A stretch of DNA of 64,000 bases from Methylobacterium sp. NEAU K (GCF_030700285.1 NZ_JAUYZJ010000011.1:62001-126000), one strand, 5' to 3'. Counted from the stretch's first letter, positions 16,733-25,982 are shown. Made by a program: numbers and translations. Notes: generated by a model from the letters alone, not told the origin.

Positions 16733-17433
16733 GAGGCACATCCCAGGCGGGTAATGGCCGGGACAGAGTCCCGGTCGAGGGACCCGACGCTGGCGGCCAC
16801 CGGCGTGTCGTAGAGGCGCAGCGCCAGGCGCACCGGGCCGCTGGCCCGGGGGATCGGCAGCCAATTGCCGGGCTGGACCTCGGGCGCGAGCACCACCGTG
16901 AACCGCCCGTCGGCTGCGCGCAGGACCTCCGTGGAGGTGAAGCCCTCGCGAAGGGGCGGCTGACCGGCATCGCGCGGCCCGCGGCCCGCGACCGTGAGGG
17001 TCCAGGCCCGGGCCGGCGGCGTCCCGCCGCCGATGCGGTAGCTGCAGGTGGCGTCGAGGGCTTGGCCCTGGTCGTCGACGGCAGCCGTCAGCAGCAGGCC
17101 CTCGCCGACCGCCAAGGGGATCTCTCCCCGGCGGGCATTGACGGCACGGGTATAGGGGTCGGAATTCGCGGCGCCGGCCCTGGGCCACGCGGTCCAGGCG
17201 CCGACCTGCACGCCGCCGAACGGGTAGCCGCCGCTCGTCGCCCAATCAGCACTGGCGAGGCCGAGGACTCCTCCGAGCGCCAGGGCGTAGACCGCGAGGC
17301 CCGCGACCGAACTCTTGCGCCAGACGCGCACGACGAGCCGGCCGGCACCGCCGAGGGAGCCGGTTCCGGGCGCGGGCTGGGTTTCACCCGCCGCGGAGCT
17401 GCGGCCGGAGCTTCCGGGGATCGCGAGCCTCAT
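16729..17433 (-). CDS. DUF1214 domain protein
   Basis: About 234 residues. A membrane helix (SVAGLAVYALALGGVLGLASA) is followed by the DUF1214 domain: DPYTRAVNARRGEIPLAVGEG, CSYRIGGGTPPARAWTLTVAG, NWLPIPRASGPVRLALRLYDTP. The ATG at 17433 is four bases after the PBP1A stop codon and has GGTGAGCGG upstream, so translation is probably coupled. The following DUF1254-type gene overlaps its end. Domain function is unknown; long DUF1254-DUF1214 proteins elsewhere are secreted or periplasmic. Confidence 0.75.
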   Translation of the reverse strand: MRLAIPGSSGRSSAAGETQPAPGTGSLGGAGRLVVRVWRKSSVAGLAVYALALGGVLGLASADWATSGGYPFGGVQVGAWTAWPRAGAANSDPYTRAVNARRGEIPLAVGEGLLLTAAVDDQGQALDATCSYRIGGGTPPARAWTLTVAGRGPRDAGQPPLREGFTSTEVLRAADGRFTVVLAPEVQPGNWLPIPRASGPVRLALRLYDTPVAASVGSLDRDSVPAITRLGCAS

Positions 17434-17437
17434 CCGC

Positions 17438-19741
17438 TCACCGCACCTCGATGAAGCCGCCCACCGACCGGGCGCCTTCGGCCACCTCGCGGGGCTGGAC
17501 CGCGGGAGCCACCACCGCGCGGTCGCCGGGCTTCCGGTCCGCCTTCGGCGGGGTCGTGTCGCCTGATCGGGCATCCGGCCGCGATGACGCAGCGGGCGGG
17601 CGCTCGACGGTGCGGAACAGGCCGTTGAGGCCGCCGATCACCTCGAAGGAGCGGCGCGAGAGCTTGCCGTAGGCGCTGGCATTGGGATCGATCGGGGCGG
17701 TCGGCCCGCCGGAGGCCTGCTGCTGGGCGGCGCGCGGGCTCTCCTTCAGGCCGGGCAGCCCCTTGATCTCGATGCCCTGATGGGCCGGCTCCATCACGTC
17801 GTGCCACGTCTGGGCAGGCAGGGAGCCGCCGGTCAGCTTGTTGGTCGAGGTGTGGTCGTCGTTCCCGAACCAGACCGCACCGACGTAATTGCCGGTGTAG
17901 CCGACGAACCAGGCGTCGCGGTAGGCGTTCGTGGTACCGGACTTGCCGGCGACTTTCACGCCCTCCAGCTGGGCCCGCTTGCCGGTGCCCTCCTCGACGA
18001 CCTTGTTGAGCATGAAGTTCATGTCGGCGACCACCTGGGGCGAGAGCACCCGCTCCGGCGCCTCGTCGGCGTGGCGGTAGAGCAGCTCGCCCGAGGAGTT
18101 CTTCACCTCCATGGCGGCGTAGGGCTTCGCCCGGAAACCGCCATTGGCGAACACCGCGTAGCCGGCGGCCTGGTCGATCACCGTCACCTCGTCCGAGCCG
18201 ATCGGCATCGAGACCGTGTCGATCAGGTTCGAGGTGATGCCCATCCGGTGGGCGATCTCGATGATCTTCGCGCGGCCCGCCTTGGCGGCCCGGGCCTCGT
18301 GGGTGATGCCCATGGCCTTGCCGAGCGCGATCGAGATCTTGATCGGGATGGTGTTGATCGACTTCGCCACGGCGAGCCACATCGGCACCCGGCCGGCATA
18401 GGAGCGGCCGTAATTCTGCGGGCACCAGTTGCCGATGCAGACCGGGCTGTCGACCACAGCGGTTTCGGGCTTGAACAGGCCTGAGGCCAGCGCGGCCGAG
18501 TAGACATAGGGCTTGAACGAGGAGCCGGGCTGGCGCAGCGCATCGGTGGCGCGGTTGAACTGGCTCTCGCCGTAATCGGCGCCGCCGACCATGGCCCGCA
18601 ACGCCCCGTCAGGGTCGAGGATGACCATGGCGGCCTCGTCCACGTCGTAGGCGTCCCCCGACTTGCGCAGGGTGTCGGCCACGACCTCGTCGGCCCGCTT
18701 CTGGATCGCGAGGTCCAGGGGCGTCTTGACCACCAGCACCCGGTCGTTGCGGAGCTTGCCCGCATCGGCCATGGCCTTGATCTCGCCGAAGGCCCAGTCG
18801 AGGTAGTAGTCGGCGGTGATGTCGCGGGTGCGGGTCACCGGCGTCGCCGGGTTGCGCAGGGCGGTCTGGATCTGGCCCTCCGTGACGAACCCCGCCTCGA
18901 CCATGTTGTGCAGCACGTCCGCCGCGCGGGCGCGCGCGGCCGGCAGGTTGACGTGGGGCGCGTATTTCGTCGGCGCCTTGAACAGGCCAGCGAGCATGGC
19001 GGCTTCCGCGAGGCTGATGTCCTTGAGCGGCTTGCCGAAGTAATAATCCGCCGCCGCCACGGCACCGAAGGTGCCGCCGCCCATGTAGGCGCGGTCGAGG
19101 TAGAGCTTCAGGATCTCGTTCTTCGTCAGATGGCTTTCCAGCCACAGGGCGAGGAACGCCTCGTTGACCTTGCGCTCCAGGGACCGCTCGTTCGTCAGGA
19201 ACAGGTTCTTGGCGAGCTGCTGGGTGATCGAGGAGCCGCCCTGCGTGCCGCCGCCGCCGCGCGAGTTGTTGACGAGCGCCCGCAGGGTGCCGATCGGATC
19301 GATGCCCCAGTGCTCGTAGAAGCGCCGGTCCTCGGTGGAGACCAGCGCCTTGATCATGATGTCGGGAAACTCGTCGAGCTTGAGCGAGTCGTCGTGCTTG
19401 ATGCCGCGCCGGCCGACCTCGGTGCCGTACCGGTCGAGGAACGTGACCGCGAGGTCCTGCTGCTTGAGCCAGTTGTCGCTGGTCAGCTGGAAGGCGGGCT
19501 GCGCGAGGGCGAGCATCACCACCGCGCCGCCGGCCCCAAGGGTCACGGCCTCGCTGGTCAGGTCGAGGGCGACCCGCTTCCAGCCGAGGACCGCGAACCG
19601 GCTCATGACGCGCTGGAAGCGCTCGTAGGCCGCCCCCGTCGAGCGGCCGCTGTCGTAGAGCCCGGCATTGACCCAGGCGTCGAACGCCAGCGCGGCGCGC
19701 TCGATACGGATCTTGATCTCGATGAGCGTCGGCAGGCGCAC
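17438..19741 (-). CDS. Bifunctional penicillin-binding protein 1A (class A PBP)
   Basis: A 767-residue class A PBP that polymerises and cross-links peptidoglycan at the inner membrane. A helix near residue 70 anchors it. The glycosyltransferase domain has ALVSTEDRRFYEHWGID (catalytic Glu), GGSSITQQLAKNLFLT and LERKVNEAFLALWLE. The transpeptidase domain has the SxxK box in PGSSFKPYVYSA, SxN in AKSINTIPI, and KSGT in VAGKSGTTNAYRDAWFVGYTG. Start chosen at the GTG before RLPTLIEIKIRIERAAL; an ATG 84 bases upstream would add an Arg-rich arm. Heads an operon with the DUF1214 and DUF1254 genes. Confidence 0.92.
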   Translation of the reverse strand: MRLPTLIEIKIRIERAALAFDAWVNAGLYDSGRSTGAAYERFQRVMSRFAVLGWKRVALDLTSEAVTLGAGGAVVMLALAQPAFQLTSDNWLKQQDLAVTFLDRYGTEVGRRGIKHDDSLKLDEFPDIMIKALVSTEDRRFYEHWGIDPIGTLRALVNNSRGGGGTQGGSSITQQLAKNLFLTNERSLERKVNEAFLALWLESHLTKNEILKLYLDRAYMGGGTFGAVAAADYYFGKPLKDISLAEAAMLAGLFKAPTKYAPHVNLPAARARAADVLHNMVEAGFVTEGQIQTALRNPATPVTRTRDITADYYLDWAFGEIKAMADAGKLRNDRVLVVKTPLDLAIQKRADEVVADTLRKSGDAYDVDEAAMVILDPDGALRAMVGGADYGESQFNRATDALRQPGSSFKPYVYSAALASGLFKPETAVVDSPVCIGNWCPQNYGRSYAGRVPMWLAVAKSINTIPIKISIALGKAMGITHEARAAKAGRAKIIEIAHRMGITSNLIDTVSMPIGSDEVTVIDQAAGYAVFANGGFRAKPYAAMEVKNSSGELLYRHADEAPERVLSPQVVADMNFMLNKVVEEGTGKRAQLEGVKVAGKSGTTNAYRDAWFVGYTGNYVGAVWFGNDDHTSTNKLTGGSLPAQTWHDVMEPAHQGIEIKGLPGLKESPRAAQQQASGGPTAPIDPNASAYGKLSRRSFEVIGGLNGLFRTVERPPAASSRPDARSGDTTPPKADRKPGDRAVVAPAVQPREVAEGARSVGGFIEVR

Positions 19742-20070
19742 GATGTCGGACCCGGCTTGTCGAGCGCCTTCGCGGCGGATGGTCGAGCGCCCGCGCCGCG
19801 GGCATGGAACCCGCGGCCGAGCCACCGCGCGGCATACCCGTCCTTAGCAGGATCCGGGACCGGCGGCGAGGCTCTGCGCAATCTCGCGGAACATCGCGCA
19901 ACGAGCAGCGGCGTAACGCGCGACCGCCCGCAACGGTCGCACCCGGGGCGCCCGCTTGGGCACGATCCCTGGCGCGGCGATGGAGGTGCCGCGAAGGCCG
20001 TCGCGACCCGCTTGCCCCGGGGCGCCGGCTCGGGCAGAGACACGGCCTTCCCGATCGAGAGACGTGACAG

Positions 20071-20562
20071 ATGCCCAAGCCCGAGGCGCCGCGCCGCGGG
20101 GTCGCCGAGCCGTTCTGGCGGACCAAGACGCTCGAAGCCATGACCACGTCCGAGTGGGAGAGCCTCTGCGACGGGTGTGGCCGCTGCTGCCTGATCAAGC
20201 TGGAGGACGACGAGACCGGCGAGGTTCACCACACCGATATCGGGTGCACGCTGCTCGACGGCCTCACCTGCCGCTGCCGCGACTACGCCCGCCGCCAGAA
20301 GCGGGTGCCCGACTGTGTCCGCCTGACACCCGAGGCGGTGCGCACGATTCCGTGGCTGCCGCCGACCTGCGCCTATCGCCTCGTGCGGGACGGCGAGCCC
20401 CTCTATCCATGGCATCCCCTGGTCTCGGGGCGGGCCGCAAGCGTGCACGAGGCCGGCATCTCGATCCGGGGCCGGCTCGCCGGCAACGAAGAGGAATTTT
20501 CCGACGACGAGCTGCCGGACCGGATCGTGGACTGGCCGGGCCTGGACCCGGACGAAGCCTGA
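20071..20562 (+). CDS. YcgN/YcgL-type UPF0260 cysteine cluster protein
   Basis: A 163-residue cytosolic protein with eight cysteines concentrated in the first half: [14 protein letters not shown], then [15 protein letters not shown] and VPDCVRL. This CxxCxxCC plus CxxxxxxxCxC arrangement is the UPF0260 (YcgN) cysteine cluster, a likely metal or Fe-S binding site; the family's function is unknown. [13 protein letters not shown] near residue 30 and [13 protein letters not shown] with YPWHPLVSG later are family-typical. Normal length. Stands alone, with neighbours facing other ways. Confidence 0.88.
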   Translation: MPKPEAPRRGVAEPFWRTKTLEAMTTSEWESLCDGCGRCCLIKLEDDETGEVHHTDIGCTLLDGLTCRCRDYARRQKRVPDCVRLTPEAVRTIPWLPPTCAYRLVRDGEPLYPWHPLVSGRAASVHEAGISIRGRLAGNEEEFSDDELPDRIVDWPGLDPDEA

Positions 20563-20610
20563 CGCCCGCCCCCCCCGGGACGGGAACCGGCAGGGCGTCC
20601 GGCGCGGCGC

Positions 20611-21288
20611 TCAGCCGGTCGCGGCCTGACGGTCGAGCAGCCGGCCGCCGGCGAGGCCGTTGAGCCCGATAACCCCAACAACGGCCACGGCATGGATCAG
20701 CAGGTCGGTCGCGGTGGCGTCGTGCGGGTGGAACGGCATCAGCAGCGCGGCGGCGGCGGCCGCCGCCGCGAGCCCGCCCAGGGCGGCCGTGAGGTTCGGA
20801 CGCAGGGGGCATGCTCGGCGCAGCATCATGACGATCAGCACCGAGAGCGGCACCGAGACGCAGACCAGGAAGCTGAAGCAGCCCGTGACCTCGTGGGCGT
20901 TGGGGATGTCGGTGCCCGGGGCGACCCATCCGCGCAGGCAGCCTAGCCCGCTCGCGCAGACCCAGAGGGCGAGCGGCGGCAGCGGCAGCAACGCCCAGGC
21001 CGTGGGGCGGCCCGGCACGCTGGTCGCGAAGGCCGCGAAAGCCGCGAAGGCCGCCGTCAGCACCGCGCCGGCCGCGGCGAGGGCGAGATCGGGGACGCGC
21101 ATGCGCAGCATGAACCCGGTGGCGTCGATCCGGGTCGCGAGGACCAGCCCGAAAAGCAAAGCCGCGCCGAGCCACAGGGCGGCGCGCGCGGCCGGCCCCG
21201 GCAGCGGCCGGACCGGCTCCAGGCCGCCCGCGAGATCCTCGACGAGTCGCTCGTGACGGCGCGGGTCGCGGCTGGCGAGGTCGACCAT
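20611..21288 (-). CDS. nrsF: NrsF-type anti-sigma factor (DUF1109)
   Basis: A 225-residue inner-membrane protein with about six helices over residues 35-215, the layout of NrsF, the membrane anti-sigma factor for SigF. Cysteines lie in or near helices (LWVCASGLGC, GCFSFLVC, RRAC). In Caulobacter the conserved NrsF cysteines sense chromate and cadmium and release SigF; I infer the same type of sensing here. Its ATG overlaps the sigma-factor stop by one base (TGATG), so the pair is translationally coupled. The alanine-rich middle segment is a low-complexity helix. Confidence 0.85.
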   Translation of the reverse strand: MVDLASRDPRRHERLVEDLAGGLEPVRPLPGPAARAALWLGAALLFGLVLATRIDATGFMLRMRVPDLALAAAGAVLTAAFAAFAAFATSVPGRPTAWALLPLPPLALWVCASGLGCLRGWVAPGTDIPNAHEVTGCFSFLVCVSVPLSVLIVMMLRRACPLRPNLTAALGGLAAAAAAAALLMPFHPHDATATDLLIHAVAVVGVIGLNGLAGGRLLDRQAATG

Positions 21289-21971
21289 CAGCCCCGCTCC
21301 TGCGTCAGGCTGGCGCGCAGGGCCTTCAGGGCCCGGTGCAGGTTGACCTTCAGCGCCCCCTTGCTCCGCCCGGTGAGCGCCGCAGTCTCGTCGAGGGACA
21401 ATTCGCGCAGGCCGAGATGCTCTACCGCCTGGCGTTGCCCCTCCGGCAGGGACGCCACCGCGCGGGCGAGGGCGGCGGCGCGGTCGCCCGCCTCCAGCCG
21501 TTGCCCGGGCTCGGGACCGGGATCGGCCTCGGCCTCGTAGGCCAGCGGATCGTGAACCTCCCGCGGCCGGCGGCCGGCCCGGCGCAGGCGGTCGATCGCC
21601 CGGCGCTGGGTGATGGCGCGCAGCCAGGGCAGGAACGGGCGCGCGGGATCGTAGCTCGCCCGAGCCCGATGGATGGTCATCAGCGTATCCTGCACGACGT
21701 CGTCCACCGCTTCGCCACGCACGCCCTGCGCCCGCGCGATCGCCGACACGACGGGCAGGCAGGCCTTCAGCAAGGCGCGGTACGCGGCTGCGTCACCGCC
21801 CTGTGCCGCCGCCATTAGAGCCGCGAGTTCCCCTTCGAGCACCGTCCGGGCTCCGCCGCCGATCCGCTCACCGGCACAGGCTGAGTCTAGCCTGGCGTCG
21901 GACCCCGGCGCCAGCGCCCATCCGTGCGCCGCGATGCCGCCCGGCATTCCACCCGAGAGGGCGAGGATCAT
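21288..21971 (-). CDS. sigF: ECF sigma factor, SigF type
   Basis: An RNA polymerase ECF sigma factor. Region 2 has VDDVVQDTLMTIHRARASYDPARPFLPWLRAITQRRAID and region 4 has SLPEGQRQAVEHLGLRELSLDETAALTGRSKGALKVNLHRAL. Partner nrsF overlaps its end. I kept the ATG at 21971 because it overlaps the upstream DUF1223 stop as ATGA, although this adds about 43 residues before the first sigma helix; a GTG at 21842 would give a family-typical N-terminus. Expected to drive oxidative or heavy-metal stress genes, probably including this operon. Confidence 0.86.
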   Translation of the reverse strand: MILALSGGMPGGIAAHGWALAPGSDARLDSACAGERIGGGARTVLEGELAALMAAAQGGDAAAYRALLKACLPVVSAIARAQGVRGEAVDDVVQDTLMTIHRARASYDPARPFLPWLRAITQRRAIDRLRRAGRRPREVHDPLAYEAEADPGPEPGQRLEAGDRAAALARAVASLPEGQRQAVEHLGLRELSLDETAALTGRSKGALKVNLHRALKALRASLTQERG

Positions 21972-22687
21972 CGCAGGCTCTCCCGGGCGGTCTCGGCGAG
22001 CGGGCCGCCGAGGCGCGCCGCGCCCAGAATGCGGCCGTCGGCGGCCTGGAGGAGCAGAGCCGCAGTCTCGCCCTCCGGGGTCGCCGCCTGGAATGTCGCG
22101 GCGGCGCCCGACCAGGGTCCGAGGTCGCGCACCGAACGGACGACGTTCGCCTGCTCGATGGTGCGCCCGGCATTCTCGCCGCGCAGGACCCGGGTCGCGT
22201 GGCTCGGGTCGAAGCCGATCAGCAGGACCCGTCCGGCGCCGCTCCCGTCCCCGACCCGCGCGGCGATGCCCGTGCCCGTCCGAGCCAGCGTCACGGGGAT
22301 CGCCGCCCCGGCGCCCCGCGCCCGCGCGATCGCCGCCCGCAGGCCGGCCTCGTCGGAGCCGACCAGGGCCGCCTGCCCATCGACCACGGCCTGCGGGGTG
22401 TAGCTGGCGCCGCCGAACCGGGCGGCGTAATCGCCCTGGCGGGCGGTGGCGGCCCGCAGGGCGTAGGGATCGCGCCAGTCCAGATGGTTCCAGTAGGTGA
22501 CGTGGAAGGCCAGCGGCAGCACGCCGGCCCCTTCGCCGGCGAGCCGGCCGATCAGCGCCTCAGCGGGCGGGCAGGACGAGCAGCTCTGGGAGGTGAACAG
22601 CTCGACGACGACGGGGCGCTCCGCCGCGACGGCCGGACGGCCGGCGGCGAGCAGCAGGGCAACGGTGATCAGGGCGACAGGTCGCAT
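21968..22687 (-). CDS. DUF1223 thioredoxin-like secreted protein
   Basis: 239 residues. A signal peptide (ALITVALLLAAGRPAVAA) leads into VVELFTSQSCSSCPPAEALI, where CSSC is a CxxC pair at the position of a thioredoxin-like active site; this is the signature of DUF1223. Later family features include FHVTYWNHLDWRDPYA, YTPQAVVDGQAALVG and WSGAAATFQA. Probably a periplasmic redox protein. First gene of a DUF1223-sigF-nrsF operon, its stop overlapping the sigma-factor ATG, which suggests it is part of the same metal or oxidant response. Confidence 0.85.
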   Translation of the reverse strand: MRPVALITVALLLAAGRPAVAAERPVVVELFTSQSCSSCPPAEALIGRLAGEGAGVLPLAFHVTYWNHLDWRDPYALRAATARQGDYAARFGGASYTPQAVVDGQAALVGSDEAGLRAAIARARGAGAAIPVTLARTGTGIAARVGDGSGAGRVLLIGFDPSHATRVLRGENAGRTIEQANVVRSVRDLGPWSGAAATFQAATPEGETAALLLQAADGRILGAARLGGPLAETARESLR

Positions 22688-22760
22688 GGCCGGGCCTCCG
22701 GCGCGCCGGCGGATCGGACCCGGCGCGTGATCGACCTGTTCGGCCGCGCGCAGGCGGCGG

Positions 22761-23555
22761 TTACACCGGGGAAGCCCCGTCGAGCTCGAACCGGTCCACG
22801 TCCTGCAGCAGCGCCACGAAGGCGTTCGCGCCGTGAGCCAGCGCCGCCTGCCCCGCCTCCGCGGTTCCGAGCCGCGCATCGCCCATGGCGCCTGAGGGGT
22901 GGAGGTCGCCCGCCTTCCAGGCGAAGGACGCGGGGCGGCCGGCACGCAGGTGCGTGAAGTCGCGCACCATCGCCAAAGTCCGCGGCGGGAAGTCGGCGAT
23001 CCGGTCGGTCCGCACCAGATCCGGACGGAGGGCCAGCATAAGCGCGGTCTCGATGCCGCCGGCATGGATGCCGTGGGCGATCTCGCCGGCTGGGAACAGG
23101 CCGTCCGGGTAGCCGAGGCGAGCCCAGGAGGTCGTGACCGCGACCATGCCGAATCGCGCCCGCAGCTCGCCCGCCACCAGATCGATGACGGCGCTGTTGC
23201 CGCCGTGGCTCGTGACGATCACCAGCTTGCGGCAACCGGCGCGATGGATCGCGGCACCGAGTCCGGTCCAGGCGGCCAGCGCCGTCCCGGTGTCGAGGGT
23301 GAGCGTACCCGGAAAGCCATCGTGCTCGTCGGACTTGCCGATCGACTGGACCGGCAGCACCAGCACGTCGAGATCGTCGGGTACCCGCTCGCGCATGCGG
23401 GCCAGGTAGCCCTCCGCGATGATCACGTCGGTGGCGAGCGGCAGGTGCGGCCCGTGCTGCTCGATGGCGGCCACCGGCAGGACCGCTACGGCCCGCCGCA
23501 TATCCCGCCCTGAGAAATCGTCCGTGGTCAGTTCGGACCAGAGCCGCGCCGCCAT
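22761..23555 (-). CDS. Creatininase-family amidohydrolase
   Basis: A 264-residue metal-dependent hydrolase. Creatininase-fold metal ligands are visible in AIEQHGPHLPL (Glu and His), LATDVIIAEG (Asp), SHGGNSAVIDLV (His) and AGEIAHGIHAGGIETALML (Glu/His). Family members open cyclic or linear amide bonds: creatinine, formamidopyrimidine, or the mycofactocin precursor peptide (MftE). No mycofactocin or creatine genes are nearby, so the substrate is open. Lies 73 bases upstream of the DUF1223-sigF-nrsF operon in the same direction and may be its first gene or separate. Confidence 0.85.
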   Translation of the reverse strand: MAARLWSELTTDDFSGRDMRRAVAVLPVAAIEQHGPHLPLATDVIIAEGYLARMRERVPDDLDVLVLPVQSIGKSDEHDGFPGTLTLDTGTALAAWTGLGAAIHRAGCRKLVIVTSHGGNSAVIDLVAGELRARFGMVAVTTSWARLGYPDGLFPAGEIAHGIHAGGIETALMLALRPDLVRTDRIADFPPRTLAMVRDFTHLRAGRPASFAWKAGDLHPSGAMGDARLGTAEAGQAALAHGANAFVALLQDVDRFELDGASPV

Positions 23556-23674
23556 TCCTGCCCGGGACCTTCTTCCGACGCCGTCAACGCGCGGCGGCTG
23601 CTCGCCGAGACGATGTAACCGGCCCGGCCACGCGGAGTCGACGGCCGCAATGTCGCCGGGCGATCCGGGAGGCG

Positions 23675-24208
23675 TCAGGCGAACAGCGCGTCAATGTCGT
23701 CTTGCGAGGGAGTCGCGTCGACGGCCTGGGGGCCGTTGAGGAGCAGATCGTCCGCGCGGGCGCGGCGGGCGCGCTCGGCCGGATCGATCGAGGCCGCGTC
23801 GCGGGCCTTCACGGCACCGACGAAGCGGGCGAGCCGCTGCTCGAACAGCCTCAGCGCCTCGACCACCTTGGCGATGCGCTGGCCGGTGATGTCCTGGAAG
23901 GCACAGGCCTCGAAGATCGTGTTGATCCGCTCCTCGACCGCCTCGCGGTAGCCCGGCCCGTCCGGAAGTCCGAGCATCGCCTCAGCGGCTTCCATGATCG
24001 TGTTGGTCGCGCCCGCCGTGGCGGCCACGACGCTGCCGAGTTCCTCGTGCGCCATGGGAATGCGGTCGCGACTCATCTCGTTCGCCCGCAATGCGCCGAT
24101 CTCCTCGCGCATGTGGGCGATGTAGTCGGCGATCTCGATCAATTCGGCGATCACGGCATGCGGTTCCCTGAACCGCACTTCCGATTGCCGCGCAGCGGCT
24201 AACGACAT
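23675..24208 (-). CDS. cheZ: Chemotaxis phosphatase CheZ
   Basis: A 177-residue CheZ that removes phosphate from CheY to reset flagellar switching. The catalytic stretch is EACAFQDITGQRI, with the active Asp (about 106) and Gln (about 110) four apart as in E. coli CheZ. The end QDDIDALFA is the short CheY-binding peptide typical of CheZ. Start at 24208 is supported by a GGAGGAG ribosome site immediately upstream; reading further upstream adds a low-complexity Arg/Pro stretch. Pairs with cheY, 109 bases upstream in the same direction. Confidence 0.92.
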   Translation of the reverse strand: MSLAAARQSEVRFREPHAVIAELIEIADYIAHMREEIGALRANEMSRDRIPMAHEELGSVVAATAGATNTIMEAAEAMLGLPDGPGYREAVEERINTIFEACAFQDITGQRIAKVVEALRLFEQRLARFVGAVKARDAASIDPAERARRARADDLLLNGPQAVDATPSQDDIDALFA

Positions 24209-24317
24209 GCTCTCCTCCTGAGATCGGCGACCGTCGACGCCGGCCGCATCGCTCTTGGGCGCCTTCCGGCGTATCGGCGGTTTCGTCTGAGGGGGCGAGG
24301 ACTGTGCCACGGGACGA

Positions 24318-24701
24318 TCAGTTCCCGCAGACCGCCTCGATCTTCGACTTGAGCGTCGCCGCATTGAACGGCTTCACGATATAATTGTTCACCCCCGCCT
24401 TCTTGGCGGCGATAACGTTCTCGGTCTTCGATTCGGCGGTGACCATGATGAACGGCGTGGTCCGCAAGGTCTCGTCTGCCCGCACATGGCGAAGCAGCTC
24501 ATAGCCGGTCATCGGCTCCATATTCCAGTCCGATATCACCAAACCGTACTTGCGATTCTTGAGACGGGCAAGTGCAGCCGTACCATCCGAAGCATCATCG
24601 ACCTCTTCGAAGCCCAGCTGCTTCAGAAGATTACGGATAATGCGGACCATCGTCTGGTAATCATCGACAACGAGGATCGGCATGCTCAGATCGAGAGCCA
24701 T
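24318..24701 (-). CDS. cheY: Chemotaxis response regulator CheY
   Basis: A 127-residue single receiver domain with every signalling residue in place: VVDDY (Asp13, Asp14), phospho-acceptor Asp58 in ISDWNM, Thr88 in MVTAES and Lys110 in IVKPF. NWxMPxMxGxELLR and the C-terminal KSKIEAVCGN match motor-binding CheY proteins of alphaproteobacteria. Phosphorylated by CheA, which is not in the window, and dephosphorylated by the CheZ encoded next. The upstream 90 bases are AT-rich for this genome and likely contain the promoter. Confidence 0.95.
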   Translation of the reverse strand: MALDLSMPILVVDDYQTMVRIIRNLLKQLGFEEVDDASDGTAALARLKNRKYGLVISDWNMEPMTGYELLRHVRADETLRTTPFIMVTAESKTENVIAAKKAGVNNYIVKPFNAATLKSKIEAVCGN

Positions 24702-24995
24702 GGATCAACTGCTCCGTAATTGCCCGGCGGGAAGCCGCGGCGGCTCCCGGAACGATGAACGCTTCACTAACGCTGCAAAATAGCGGCGCCGCATAACATT
24801 TAAAATAGGGGTCGCGCATTGCGAACCCGTTAATCGGCGCAGGCGTCGCACCGCATCGATCCGTGCGGTGTTGCAGCGCGGTCGCAGTTCGCTTGACCCC
24901 CCGGGCGCCTTTCGGCAGGGTCCGGCCGCGTCGGGCCCCTCGCGGACTCCTCAGGCGATTCCATCCGACCCCTCCGAGCTTCCGACTCCGAACCG

Positions 24996-25982
24996 ATGGT
25001 CCCAGGCGACGACACGGCCGCGCGGCCCTTCACGATCTGCCGCGCGGATACGCCGGTCCCGCCGGCCCTGACAGGGGCCGTCGCGGCGATCGGCAATTTC
25101 GACGGAGTCCATCGCGGCCACCGCGTGCTCGTCGAGAACGTGCGCGCGGCGGCGCGCGAGGCCGGCCGGCCGGCGGCGGTGCTGACCTTCGAGCCGCATC
25201 CGCGCGCCTATTTCGCGCCCGATGCGCCGATGTTCCGCCTCACCTCGCTCGCCGCGAAGGAGATCGTGTTCGCGCGCCTCGGCCTCGACGGGCTGATCGT
25301 ACGCGCCTTCGACGGCGCGCTGGCCGCCACGGGGGCGGCCGCCTTCGTGCGCGATTTCCTCAAGGGGTCGCTCAGCCTGTCCGGCGTGGTGGTCGGCCAC
25401 GATTTCCACTTCGGCCGCGGCCGCGAGGGCACGCCCGCGATTCTGGCCGACCTCTGCCGCGGGGCGGGGTTGAGCTGCCGGATCGTGGCACCGGTCGCCC
25501 TCGGGGGCGAGACGGAGCCGGTCTCGTCGAGCGCGATCCGCGCGGCGCTCGCGTCCGGCGACGTCGCCCGCGCCAACGCCCTGCTCGGTTATCGCTGGTT
25601 CGTCCTCGGCCCGGTCCGCCACGGCGACAAGCGCGGGCGCCAGCTCGGCTTTCCCACCGCCAATGTGATGCTGCCCGATTGCGGGCTGGCGCATGGGATC
25701 TACGCGGTGCGGGTGCGCCTCGGGCCCGGCCGGTTCTGCGACGGCGTGGCGAGCTACGGCCGCCGTCCGACCTTCGACGACGGTGCACCGCTCCTGGAGG
25801 TCTACCTGTTCGACTTCTCCGGAGACCTCTACGGGCGCGAGATCGCCGTGGAGTTCGTCGGCTACATCCGGGGCGAGGCGCGGTTCGCCAGCGCCGACGC
25901 GCTGGTGGCGCGCATGCACGTGGATGCCGATGCGGCGCGGCTCATGCTGGCCTCCGACGACACGCCCTCGATGCTCGCCTGA
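24996..25982 (+). CDS. ribF: Bifunctional riboflavin kinase / FAD synthetase
   Basis: Makes FMN from riboflavin and then FAD; cytosolic and essential. 328 residues, standard length. The N-terminal nucleotidyltransferase half has AIGNFDGVHRGHRVLV and VVVGHDFHFGRGREGTPA with VSSSAIRAALASG. The C-terminal kinase half has GDKRGRQLGFPTANV and ASYGRRPTFDDGAPLLEVYLFDF. Start ATG at 24996; the upstream 294 bases, including an AT-rich stretch near 24780-24815, separate it from the divergent cheY gene. Confidence 0.95.
   Translation: MVPGDDTAARPFTICRADTPVPPALTGAVAAIGNFDGVHRGHRVLVENVRAAAREAGRPAAVLTFEPHPRAYFAPDAPMFRLTSLAAKEIVFARLGLDGLIVRAFDGALAATGAAAFVRDFLKGSLSLSGVVVGHDFHFGRGREGTPAILADLCRGAGLSCRIVAPVALGGETEPVSSSAIRAALASGDVARANALLGYRWFVLGPVRHGDKRGRQLGFPTANVMLPDCGLAHGIYAVRVRLGPGRFCDGVASYGRRPTFDDGAPLLEVYLFDFSGDLYGREIAVEFVGYIRGEARFASADALVARMHVDADAARLMLASDDTPSMLA

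Noticed and set aside
22761..23555. Creatininase-family protein as mycofactocin peptidase MftE
   Set aside because: None of the other mycofactocin genes (precursor peptide, radical SAM enzyme) is in the window.
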